A stretch of DNA of 64,000 nucleotides from contig OX578145.1 in the NCBI GenBank assembly GCA_951213105.1, positions 120,325,239 to 120,389,238 of the forward strand, read 5' to 3'. The position numbers and the translations under genes were made by a program. Shown here piece by piece: positions 10,536-21,895 of this stretch (position 1 is its first letter; every line of letters begins with the position of its first letter). Origin of the DNA: Amaurobius ferox (taxonomy: Eukaryota > Arthropoda > Arachnida > Araneae > Amaurobiidae). The notes under the pieces were generated by a model. It saw only the letters and a list, made by a program, of their open reading frames with translations, did not search any database and had not been told where the DNA came from.

Positions 10536-12650
10536 TAAACGCATTGGTAACTAATGTGTCTAATTTTAATCCAAATACTACAAAAAAATTAAAAATTAAG
10601 TAAAATTAGTAGGTGATGGGATTTTTTTTTATTATATTTTCTGAATTGAGCACCTAAAAATTTATAAGAATCAATTATTTCTTCACAGACAAATAACGTT
10701 CCATCGCAGACCTGTGTTATTTTGCGAAAATAAAATTTATTGGAACATAGTTATTGGAAGATAAATATTATTTTACTTACTTAACAGCGGAATTATATCA
10801 ATTTCGTTTATATTGTAGACGATTTTTATTTAGTTTATAGAAAAGTAAATGAACGGTATAATATATATGAAATGAACGGTATTATATTTTTAATTGGGTT
10901 ATATCAATTATGGCCTCGGGGTATAAGGTAATAGGATTTATAGATATTTTCAATTTCTTATGTTCATCTGCGCAAAGATTTTTCAAATTCCTGTATTTTC
11001 TATTCTGCAGTTTTTCCGACGATTTTGATTGTTGAAACAGGATAGAAATGGTGCGGATATATCTTCATCTACAATTTTTGCTTCTTAATTTTGGAGTATG
11101 TTATTCACACATCATATTTTTGTAAATTTAAAACTTGACTAGGATGTTTCGTACTTTTCCTATAAAGATAATTTTCTGTATATAGCAAGAACAGAGTTCT
11201 AGAGTTCCTTGTCAGCTAATTTCAATAATATTTTAATATGACTTTTTGAAGTACAATATAATTTAGAATACTTTTATAATTTACTCGTATCACCTAATAT
11301 TGCTTCTTGAATAATGGTCACCCTTATACAGGGTTTTCCTTAAGCCTTTATGCTTCCCTTTAACTTTCGATTCAAGTGTTCTGAAGATGCAGGAGCAACT
11401 ACCAATAGAATAGCGACTATGTGCTATCAATTCAGAAACCTTACAGCGCCTCTAGCGGTGAACGGGAAACGGAATGTGTGTGTGTGTGTGTGTTGTGGTA
11501 ACGGTGTCCCCCCCTGTTCGAGCTTCTGGCTTAACTATTTAATAAGTGCATAATTTCGACTTCAAAATTGATCTCTTCCACTAATTTTCGATTCTAATTT
11601 TACGAGGATTGTACGATCTCTGTCGCTTTAACAGCTGCTGTTTGTTTTATTGCTATTTTCATGTTTTTATTCCTCGACGAGCCAAGAGTCTTTGTGCCTC
11701 TGGACAGTACGCGGTCGTGTAGTACAGCACTGTCTGGGGATTGTTCTAGAAGGCTTTGGAAGATAACGGACGGCTTGTGATGTGTTTACAATGGTCCAAT
11801 CACGCTTGGCTATCTGATTGACGGAAGTTCAAACGTTTAGGTTCCCCTGATAACTTAAACGAGATGGACCTCTAAGAATTCTGCTCCCGAAAAAATAAAA
11901 AGAGTTTGAGCCATTTTTTTGATGTCAGAGTCTGAACTTTGGCTTCCGAGATGGTTACAAAAAATTATACCCTGCCTAGACTAAATTATTTTTCTGATTA
12001 TTTGCATTCAACAAAATTTGTGATTATATTTTCATGGGAGGCTAATTTCGTATTGAAATATCTCAACACATTTTACTTTAAAAGGTCCTAGCTCGTGCTT
12101 GATTGTATGCTTTACTTAGCAGCTTTTCGATATATCTTCAGTCATCGTTGGAAGGAGGTATGCTTTCAACTATAATTGCATGTTTTGCTTTTATCTTAAT
12201 CCAAGTCTTCAATAACATGAATAGGGGTGCTTTTGATAGATCCCGATGTTACGTCAAATACCTCCTCTCCTCGGAGTAAGTTTCGATGACAGCACGATAG
12301 TTCTTCATATAAATATAGTCCGTAAGGAAGAAATTTATCTTTATGATGTTTATAAACGCCGGAAACTCACTTAAGTACATTTTTGCCTGTCTCATGGTCT
12401 CGAGATCACGCAAATATATTTTCTAAGTAACTTTAATTATATATCCAAATATAAACTATCAAGCTCTAATAATTATTTTGTATGTAATTAATTATTCTGA
12501 AACTGTATATTTTTCCGCTGCAAATGTCAGATATATATATATTGATTACGTGTTGGTTCTATATCAGTTGATTTCACTTTTTGATACTTGTGTGGAAAAG
12601 AAATAAAAATCTATGTTAGCAAAATTTCATGAGTAATTATTTTAGCCCCA
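10536..12650. other. No gene recognised
   Basis: AT-rich sequence with a (GT)n tract near 11477-11492 and a short TA run near 12530. The 67-codon frame at 11350-11553 ends over the GT tract and shows no family features. No splice-flanked coding block is visible. Confidence 0.4.
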
Positions 12651-12659
12651 CCTTATTAA

Positions 12660-15132
12660 TGATTAGAAGGTATGTCCATCATATGACGGAATGCAAAATT
12701 TGAAAAATATTCCCTCCCATTTGGGGTAATTTTTATCAATTTGACTACATCCCGCCAAATTTGTTGCTAAACGTCACGCATATTTCTAAACGACACACGC
12801 TTGTGCCATTATACTGAACAGCGCAGGTGGGGGAACTTTTTCAGCAAACTAATAATAGTACAATCGAAATTGTTATAAAGAACTGATATCTCAGCAGGAA
12901 ATCCAAAAACTATTCTTTCGTTGACCAGATATCGCGCTTAACAGCAGCAGATTGAGCTGAAATAATTATCTTTCTTTCTTCATTGGCCACCTTTCATTTT
13001 CCTCTTTCAGATTTTAGATCGTAAAGCATCTTCTGATATGTTTTATAGCATTATATTACTATACTATTATTTAACATTAACATATAAATAAATACAAGAA
13101 ACTCTACTAATTCTGTACATGGTAGAACAGGTTTTTACAAAATAAAATACTTCATCTGTCAATCTCATCAAAGTAATTATCAGTCATCCGCTAACGAAAT
13201 TCTCAAATTCCACCGAGATCTTTGTGGATAAGTTTTTATTTTGGCGTAAAGTCAGAATCCGTCATATTATAGTAATGTCAGAAGCAGCCAAAGCAATACG
13301 CGGAGAATCAGATCAGAAAAACAGGTTCCTGCTTAAGTGCAGATTGTCCCGAAGGCACAAGCTTGTGTCGTTTAGAAATATGCAAATGACAAAAACGGAC
13401 GAATAGAGAAATGGCTTTTTCTTATAGTAGATTCTTATATTCTTTCCAAGATATTGAATTTTCATCAATTTGGTGACATTTTCGTTCAATTTTGAGATAT
13501 TTTAGAAGACTTGCCAAAATTGTCGCCAAGTGGGACATTTGGACTGACAGACAAACTCTGCTAAAACATCATTACAATACTATATCCTTTCACAACACAA
13601 ATAATTTATTGATTTGGTGTCATTTTTATCAATTTGGCGGCATTTTTATCGATTTGCCAACATTGTCGTTAATTTGGCGATATTTTAAAATTTCGCCAAA
13701 TTTGTCGCCAAGTGGGATGATTGGACTGACAGCCAAACACTACCGAAATATTATTACAATATTATCCCCTTTCAAAACACAATTAATTTCATTAATTTTG
13801 CGTCATATTTATCAATTTGACGAAATTTTTATCAATTTGTTGACATTTCTGTCAATTTGGTGATATTTTGATATATTTGGCGACACTTAAAACATGCCAA
13901 ATTTGTCGCCAAGTTGGACGGTTAGGCTGACAGATAAATGCTTCCGAAACATCATTACAATACTATCGCCTTTCAAGACAAAATTAGTTTCTTTGATTTA
14001 GCGACATATTTATCAACTTGGTGACACTTTTATCAATTTGCCGGCATTTTAATCGATTTGGCGGTATTTGATAAATTTGGCGATATTTTAAAAAGTCCCC
14101 AAATTTGTCGCTAAGTGGCATGGATGGACTTGACAGAAAAACGCTATCGAAACAACATATCAATACTATTTCCTTTCAAAACGCAATTTCATTGATTTAT
14201 CGTCATTTTTATCGATTTAGCAACATTTTCGTCTATTTCACAACATTTAAAAAAAAGTTGCCAAGATGGCAATATCTCGAAACATTCGTCGCCAAAATTT
14301 TCGCCAAGCGTTACCAGAGATAAGCAGACAGATAAATCAAGGTGTTTATATTATTAACTAAAATGGTATGCACGTCATATGTCGGAATTGAAAAATTTCA
14401 AAATATTACCTCCCATTTGGCGACATTTTTATCGAATTGTCAACATTGTTGTTAATTTGGCGATATTTTAATCAATTTGGCGACATTTTAAAATTTCGTC
14501 AAATTTGTCGCCAAGTGGGACGGTTGGGATGACAGGTAGACGCTACAGAAATATCATTGTAATACTATCGCCTTTCAAAACATAATTAATTTCATTAATA
14601 TTGCGTTATATTTATCAATTTGTCGAAATTTTTATCAATTTGGCAAAATTTTCGTCAATTTGGTAAAATTTGGCGACATTTAAAAACTCGCCAAATTTGT
14701 CGTCAAGTGGGGCGGTTGGACTGACAAATAAATGCTTCCGAAACATCAATACAATATTATCCCCTTTCACGTTCCCAGCCATTCAAATTGCTGCTCGTGT
14801 CCTAGGGCGAGTCGGGTGGTCTGGGTTTTCGACGTTCGACTATCCCCTTTCAAAACAGAATTAATTTCATTGATTTGACGTCATATTTATCAATTTGTCG
14901 ACATTTTAATCAATTTGTTGACATATCTATCGAATTGACAATACTTTTATCGATTTGGCGACATTTTAAAAAGCCACCAAATTTGTCGCCAAGTAGGATG
15001 ATTGGACTTAACAGAAAAACGCTATCGAAACATCATTACAATACTATTATTCTCTTTCAAAGCGCAATTAATTTCATTGATTTGGCGACATTTTTATCAA
15101 TTTGGTGACATTTTTATCGATATGGTGACATT
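12660..15132 (+). repeat. Complex tandem array of TTGGCGACATTT-type modules
   Basis: Higher-order units of roughly 180-290 bp consist of two parts. One is a run of short words (ATTTGGCGACATTTTTATCA and variants). The other is a constant block (GGACTGACAGAYAAACGCT, then GAAACATCATTACAATACTA, then CCCTTTCAAAACACAATTA). Constant blocks begin near 13530, 13712, 13912, 14116, 14516, 14707 and 14993. The short-word part is the same as the middle of family A. The array continues briefly after the satellite, to about 16420. The 60-120-codon frames here (for example 13492-13863) are by-products of the repeat. Bases 12660-13440 contain only weak traces of the unit. Confidence 0.8.
14770..14840 (-). mobile_element. 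71-bp GC-rich insert with 12-bp flanking direct repeat
   Basis: A 71-bp block of contrasting composition interrupts the array. It is flanked by TATCCCCTTTCA at 14758-14769 and again at 14841-14852, which looks like a target-site duplication. Read on the minus strand it contains CCCAGACCACCCGACTCG and ACGAGCAGCAATTTGAATGG. The same text occurs at 44527-44590 (+), and a weaker version lies at 32847-32893 (+). It has no tail or coding capacity, and its class is unknown. Confidence 0.55.
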
Positions 15133-16322
15133 GGCGACTACTTAAAGATTCATGGTTACATCATAATTTTGCTATAAAAGAAGTACAGTCACTGCATTAT
15201 ATAAGAAACAGGTCGCCCACATCATGTCCTCACTTTCAGTATATGATGTCATACACTATGTAAAGCTCAATGTATCATAAAAATTGGTGACTACGTAAAG
15301 ATTCATGGTTACATCATAATTTCGCTATGAAAGAAGTACAGCCACTGCATAAGAAACAGGTCGCCCACATCATGTCCTCACTTTCAGTATATGATGTCAT
15401 ACACTATGTAAAGCTCCATGTATCATAAAAATTGGTGACTACGTAAAGATTCATGGTTACATCATAATTTCGCTATGAACGAAGTACAGTCACTGTATAA
15501 GAAACAGGTCGCCCACATCATGTCCTCACTTTCAGTATATGATGTCATACACTATGTAAAGCTCAATGTATCATAAAAATTGGTGACTACGTAAAGATTC
15601 ATGGTTACATCATAATTTCGCTATGAAAGAAGTACAGCCACTGCATAAGAAACAGGTCGCCCACATCATGTCCTCACTTTCAGTATATGATGGCATACAC
15701 TATGTAAAGCTCCATGTATCATAAAAATTGGTGACTACGTAAAGATTCATGGTTACATCATAATTTCGCTATGAAAGAAGTATTGTCACTGCATAAGAAA
15801 CATGTCGCTCACATCATGTCCTCACTTTCAGTATATGATGTCATACACTATGTAAAGCTCCATGTATCATAAAAATTGGTGACTACGTAAAGATTCATGG
15901 TTACATCATAATTTCGCTATGAAAGAAGTACTGTCACTGCATAAGAAACATGTCGCTCACATCATGTCCTCACTTTCAGTATATGATGTCATACACTATG
16001 TAAAGCTCCATGTATCATAAAAATTGGTGACTACGTAAAGATTCATGGTTACATCATAATTTCGCTATGAAAGAAGTACTGTCACTGCATAAGAAACATG
16101 TCGCTCACATCATGTCCTCACTTTCAGTATATGATGTCATACACTATGTAAAGCTCCATGTATCATAAAAATTGGTGACTACGTAAAGATTCATGGTTAC
16201 ATCATAATTTCGCTATGAAAGAAGTACAGTCACTGCATAAGAAACATGTCGCTCACATCATGTCCTCACTTTCAGTATATGATGCTATACACTATGTAAA
16301 GCTCCAAAGTATCATAAAAATT
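15133..16322 (+). repeat. 148-bp satellite, eight units
   Basis: GGTGACTACGTAAAGATTCA recurs at 15286, 15434, 15582, 15730, 15878, 16026 and 16174, exactly 148 bp apart. A first, more diverged unit begins at 15133 and is about 5 bp longer because it keeps ATTATATAAG. Each unit contains CACTGCATAAGAAACA, GTCGCYCACATCATGTCCTC and ATACACTATGTAAAGCTC. The first unit's CTGCATTATATAAG plus GCCCACATCA is the right end of family A, so the satellite grew from a transposon terminus. Units differ by only a few substitutions. Confidence 0.95.
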
Positions 16323-16734
16323 GAAATGTTTATCCGTGATTGAAACACGTTTGTCAACATTTTGCAACAGCGTTACCCAGGACAGATATAGAGAGAGACA
16401 GATAGATAAATCAAGGTGTTTATATTTCAAATTAATTATTTTTATCTTGAATTTAACTATTGTTGTTTTGTTTGGGCTGATGTTTTGGGTAAATCCCCAA
16501 GAACAGAGCATGAGCCTGGGATTTTCACTGTACCTAATCACGTTCCATAATTGATAATTGCAAATAGGTATTGGATAACATATTTCCATGGATTGTTGCA
16601 TTTATGATTATAATTTCGTGAATTTAATATTTGATCCTCTCATATCTCGTCTTTAATCCGGTACCAGTTTCCAACAATGTTCCAGTTACTACAAACACCA
16701 GTTCGGACTATAATATCCTCTATGATGATAATTC

Positions 16735-17130
16735 GCACAACCCGATAGTGTAGATTCGATTGTGGGTTTGTATGTTAGTATGTATGTAAATGTGTGCTGT
16801 TATTACACTTGGTGAATTCTGGAACCCTATTGATTTGAAATGCGATCGAACGTTTCGATGAATCCCAATTTTTGAACGAATATTTGAAAAAATCGTGAAA
16901 AATATTTGTAGCACCCTCTAAGATATCTAAAATGCAGATGAAGTTCTTAATTTCTGAAAAATAGTGCTTATAGCGTGCATCAGATCCTATAAAATATGTT
17001 TTGATCGCAAGTTTAATATTTTTTACATAATTTACATAAAATCTTTTCATCTCCATTAACTGGAGCCACCGCCAACTTTTTAATGGTAATATATTTTTCA
17101 GAGGGTTGCGTTAAAAACATATTTTTTTTT
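16735..17130 (+). mobile_element. Family A fragment, diverged subfamily
   Basis: It carries GTATGTAAATGTGTG, ATGCGATCGAACGTTT and CCCAATTTTTGAACGAAT. The same words occur in the same order at 17440-17660, inside family A copy 2. Both ends are missing. The sequence between 16420 and 16735 shows no recognisable feature. Confidence 0.55.
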
Positions 17131-17253
17131 TTCTTGAATATAGTGTTAATTTTGGTGAAATTTTTGAAGTATATATTGATAAACCCTTTTTGAGTTTTTG
17201 TAAAATTTATTTTCTTCTTTTTTTTTTTTTTTTCAAGCTTGGTGTTTTCTTTT

Positions 17254-18100
17254 TACTTTCCCTATATATAATGCATAAAGAAAATATTGTGATGAGGTCG
17301 AAAATTCAAATTCGAGTTTTGGACCAAAGAGCACATTTCAAACATTCCTGAACTCGAATCGAAAGCCTTTGGGGTGATGTCTGTGTTTATGTATGTTAAT
17401 ATGTGTGTGTATGTATGTTAGAGTGTGCTCTTGCATGCTAGTATGTATGTATATTAGCGTATATGTATATTAGTGTGCATGCATATTAGTGTATGTGTCC
17501 ATGAGTATGTGGAAGCGATATCTCAGGTATGAATTGCGCGTTTCAGAAAAAAATTAGGTACGATTATTACACTCGGTGGATACTGAAATCTTATTTGAAA
17601 TGCGATCGAACGTTTGGTAGACCTCATTCCCAATTTTTGAACGAATTTTTGAAAAATCATAAAAAAATAAGGTTATTTAATAATGTTAAATACGTAATCA
17701 TTCTGTACGTAATTTTTTATTTGAGAACGAACGGCAGAAACTTTAGAATGCTAGCTGTCTCGATTGCTCGTTTTTCAAATAAATTTATTTAAATAATTTA
17801 AAAACATTAAAAATTAGCGAGTATCGTCAAATATGTAACACTTGGTAACTATATTGCTTAGCAGATGCTAGCAATATTTCAATCACCAAATTAGATTTGT
17901 GGGAAATATAAGTTAATCTGGAACTTCGAAACAGTTTTGTATGCTGTCGTTTAGAAAAGCACCACAATGTTAGTAAACTTTTCGCCTCAATGTTACTAAA
18001 CATTGTGTCGTAGATCTTGGACATTGCTATTTCACATTGGAAGAAGTAAAGTTGTTGCATTATGTACGGTAAGTCATGTGCTGTCCACATTAAATTTTTT
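17254..18100 (+). mobile_element. Family A helentron-like element, copy 2 (diverged subfamily)
   Basis: The left end has ACTTTCCCTATATATAATGC, then GATGAGGTCGAAAATTC and a long TATGT/TGTG microsatellite (17380-17500). The right end is GGTAAGTCATGTGCTGTCCA followed by CATTAAATTTTTT. Family C copy 2 begins 43 bp further on. There is no coding sequence. Confidence 0.7.
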
Positions 18101-18142
18101 AGGAGATCGCCACGTGTTTCGATCTTATATTAAATGTTTACC

Positions 18143-19069
18143 CCATGGAGGTAAAAGTAAAAAGTTAAAACTTCATATTAAGGAAATACCAATATCGTTT
18201 GAGACAAACATTTAGGTGGTGCTGGGATAACGTAAGTAGCTTCGTATTGTCTGCATTTCTATGGCGAAAAGCCAAAAATATTTATTTAAGCTATCAATTT
18301 TGTAAAAATAAATTATTCATGCAATGCAAAGTAGAACAGAAACAATAAAGAATATTCCTACGTATTTAAAATTATTTTACTTCTCAATTTATTTTTATCT
18401 CCCTATATTCTGTACTCCATCCTACAACTATGATAAAATACTGGTTAATTGTACTCATAATTAGAGAATCCTTAATTTAAAAATAATCAAATATATATAC
18501 ATACTAAATACTACGCTTTTCTATTGTATCAACTAGCAATAGCGGCTACTGTTAGAAACGTAACACAATTATTAATATAAAATAAATTTGGGACTCTTGT
18601 GCATCTACCAGATGCTTTAGCAGTTGTCGAAAATAACATACATGAAGCAAAATAAAATGATTACTCAGGAAAATCTTTTCAAAATAATTAGCATCTTTTA
18701 ATACACAAAACGAAAGATGCAATGCTCAATTCGCTGCAGCAAACCGAATATCAAATCATAGTTCCATTAATATTTTTATTAGTGTTGCCATACAATAATA
18801 AACTCTTAAAGCGTATGTAAGACACCGGAAAAAAGTCAATTACTCCATACTCAACGGTCTTTCTTTCATTTCAGTTCTTTCATTTCGAAAATACTCCAAG
18901 AGGGATTTTTGGTGATGCTAGTAGAAAGTTATCATGACAGTAACATAAATATTATTTCCAACAGCTACTTTTCTAACACTAGCGACACCTAGATATAACT
19001 CTCAAAGCATTGCTGCATTTTCAAGCATTTCATCCATAGGAGTTTTATCTCCTTCTTTCTAACTCCATG
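18143..19069 (+). mobile_element. Family C MITE, copy 2, split by a 0.4-kb insertion
   Basis: It starts with CCATGGAGGTAAAAGTAAAA and ends with ATCTCCTTCTTTCTAACTCC then ATG, the C termini in the right order. The match to other C copies stops at AGCGGCTACT (18541-18550) and resumes at CAGCTACTTTTCTAACACTA (18962). The material between is inserted. Confidence 0.75.
18551..18962. mobile_element. Unclassified MITE-like insertion in C copy 2
   Basis: About 410 bp separate the two halves of C copy 2. Its ends are GTTAGAAACGTAACA and, reversed, GTTGGAAATAATATT, giving a short imperfect terminal inverted repeat. The flanks GGCTACT and AGCTACT could be a 7-8-bp target duplication with one mismatch, which would fit a hAT-like integration. 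There is no coding sequence. Confidence 0.45.
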
Positions 19070-19317
19070 TTTCACCCATTTAAAACAACACGCAACAGAA
19101 AGTGCACCATTTTGGAATGCATGTAACTCACGGAGAAGAACGAGGCAACAGAGACCACATGTAAAATCGAAAAGATAACTACTAGCATGGATATGGCGAT
19201 ATAAATTCCGAAAACGAAATGGAATCGTAAAGTCGTAAAAACGAAATGCGTGGAGTGCATTTGGGCGATATAACTCTGGATTATTTTTTATCCACGGATT
19301 ATTTTATGTGTTTATAC

Positions 19318-20811
19318 CATGGTGGTAAAAGTAAGGAATTAAAACTTCGTATTAAGATAACGCCAATATTGTTTGAGACAAACATTCAGGTGGCGCTGAG
19401 ATAAGATAAGTAGTCCTACATTGTATGTATTTCTATAAAGAAAGGCCTAAAATATTTATTTAAACTGAGCATTTTGTAAAAATAAATTATTGGCGTAATG
19501 CGAAGTAGAACTGGGAAGTAGAACTGCAAAGTAGAAGTAATAAAGAATATTCCTATATATTTAAAGTTATTTTACATTTCAATTTATTTCTTATCTCCTT
19601 ATTTTCTGTACTCTATCCCACAACTACGAAAAAATACTGGTTAATTATACTCATAATTAGGGAACCCTTAATTTAAGAATAATCAAAAATGCATGTACTA
19701 AATACTACGCCTTTTTAACACTTTACAATATAATTGAAAAGTGTTTATGACTTTGTTCATTCTGTCTGTCTGTCAGCACGATAACTGCCGTAAAAATGAT
19801 TTTATCAAAATGAAATTTTCGTATGTTTTTCAGATATTCTGTGGGGACCTATGGGAATATAAATGAATAATATCACCCAATTAGTTTTTTATTGAACCCG
19901 GATTGAAAAAATGAAATACATTGAATCCTATGGGACCTAATGTTTCAAACATTTTTTAAGCGAATTTAAAATTCACAAATTGCTTCGAAAATTTTAGGAA
20001 ATATTCAAATTATGTTATAAAATATATAAAAAAAATTTCAGTAAAATATGTTAGGTAGTTTTTTAAATAAAAATTATTTAATATAGGGAGAAAAACAAAT
20101 GCAATTAAATTCTGACTCTCGTTATACCCTCCAGAAAGAAAAAAGAGATATATTATATAATAAATATACTTTCCAAGAGTTTAATTATTTTATATATGAG
20201 AAAGGTTTCACATTTTAAAATAAATATGGTAGATAATAATTTTTCAAATTTTTAAATAAAATAAATTATTATAGTAATGTGACGAATGAGACGATTGGAA
20301 AAATGTTTATGAATGAAATGCTGCTTTTATATAGAGGCGATTTATATTTCGATGACGTCATTTGAATAAAGTTCATTTGTTTTCGATGAAGTTTTCAAAT
20401 AATAAATTATTGTAGTGTTATGATAATTTTAAAAATATTACCGAGAAATGTATCGCATTTTAAAGATGTTTAAACCAGGCAATTTATATTTCAATGCCGT
20501 CATTTGAATGAAGTCACATTTTCTTCGATGAAGTTTTCAAATATAATAAATTAATGTAGTATTGTGATAATTTTAAAAATATTACCGAGGAATGTATCGC
20601 ATTTTAGAGATGTTTGTATAAAATTGAATTGAAGTTGGAAAGTGTTTCATAATCAATACTTTATGCATGATTGATCTTTCTTGTTATTATATCAATTAAC
20701 AATAGCAGTTACTTTACTAACACCAGCGACACCTAGGTATAATTCACAAAGCATTATGGCATTTTCAAACGTATCATCCATTGGAGTTTTATCACATATC
20801 TAACTCCATGG
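19318..20811 (+). mobile_element. Family C MITE, copy 3, split by family D
   Basis: It begins CCATGGTGGTAAAAGTAAGG and runs in register with other C copies to AATACTACGCCTTT (19713). It resumes at about 20685 with ATCAATTAACAATAGCAGTT and ends TCTAACTCCATGG at 20811. The intervening 0.97 kb is a family D element. Bases 19070-19317, between C copies 2 and 3, contain no recognisable feature. Confidence 0.8.
19714..20684 (+). mobile_element. Family D helentron-like element, copy 2
   Basis: The left hairpin is AACACTTTACAATATAATTG with the arm AAAAGTG. A TCTGTCTGTCTGTC microsatellite follows, then GGATTGAAAAAATGAAATAC, as in the other D copies. Tandem units with TTTCGATGAAGTTTTCAAAT lie at about 20290-20600. 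The right end is GTTGGAAAGTGTTTCATAAT plus the AATCA/TGATT hairpin and GATCTTTCTTGT. It is inserted between T residues of C copy 3, matching the TT preference reported for helentrons. Confidence 0.75.
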
Positions 20812-21485
20812 TTTATACCATAGATACTCATGTAATTCTTCGTTTAGTAGAAACATATAGTTGCTGCAAAATATAGAGTAAATAGAAATATATGCGGTTT
20901 TCGCTACTACATTTCCTACAATATAAAGTTTTACTAAAGCCTGGTAATTATTTCCATCTTTAAAGTCAACTGGAAAGCAGCATTTACTATAGACAATTGT
21001 CAATCCCGGATAATTGATCTTGGAGACAAATTTTTCGACTTTTGCAGAGTTTCGGAAAGTTCGAGGAAACTGAAACTCAATCATTTCGCCAAACAGATAG
21101 GTTTCTCTATTGAACTTTATTTATTTCTCTATTGAAATTTTAAGAACATATGCGATGGTTTAAAACAAAAGGGTCCAGTTTTTGGAAATTTGAGTTTCAT
21201 GACTTTATTATGTACTTCAGGTACTTTAATAAGCTCTTCAGGCTGATTCTGAAAAACAAAATCGCAGGTCTTTACGATAACTACAATTATCTTGAAAATT
21301 TTTCATTATTAATCAAGAAAGAACATTAAAGCATAGAAAAACAGTTTCGAAGTTTCTGACTTGATAATTTTTGAATTGGTTTAAAGGCCATTGGTTTAAG
21401 CCTCGGTTTAAACCATGGTGGCTTTAGTTTAAACTATTTTTATTTGGTTTAAAACATCGTTTTTTGGGATTTTTTAACCCCGTTC
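20812..21485. other. No gene recognised
   Basis: A 94-codon minus-strand frame spans 20800-21084. It runs into the C copy 3 terminus, has no recognisable domain and has no splice context. The rest is AT-rich sequence with several GGTTTAAA words near 21370-21460. Confidence 0.4.
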
Positions 21486-21895
21486 TAAACACTTTCCAAT
21501 ATAGTTGAAAAGTGTATATGACTTTGTTCATTCTGTCTGTCTGTCTGTCTCTGTCCGTTCGCACGATAACTGCCGTATAAAAATGTCTTTATCAAAATAA
21601 AATTTTAGTATGTTATTAAGACGGTCTGTGGGACATATGGGATTATAAATTAATAATATCATCCAATCAATTTTGGAATGAACCCGGGTTGAAAAATTGA
21701 AATACATTGAACCCTATGGGACATAATTTTTCAAACATTTTTTAAGCGGAGTTAAAATTCATAAATTGCTTCGAAAATTTTAGAAAATATTCAAATTATC
21801 ACGTAAAATGTGTAAAAAAAAATTTCAGTAAGCTATGTTAGGTAGTTTTCAAATAAAAATTGAAATAATAATTACAGTCATATTACACACTACTA

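Noticed and set aside
13492..15108. Several 60-123-residue frames in the 13-15 kb array
   Set aside because: They are translations of TTGGCGAC tandem words.
15133..16322. Evenly spaced repeats resembling a CRISPR array
   Set aside because: The whole 148-bp unit is conserved with no variable spacers, the host is eukaryotic, and the unit derives from a transposon end.
20800..21084. 94-residue minus-strand frame as an exon
   Set aside because: It has no recognisable domain, it ends inside a C element terminus, and no convincing splice sites flank it.
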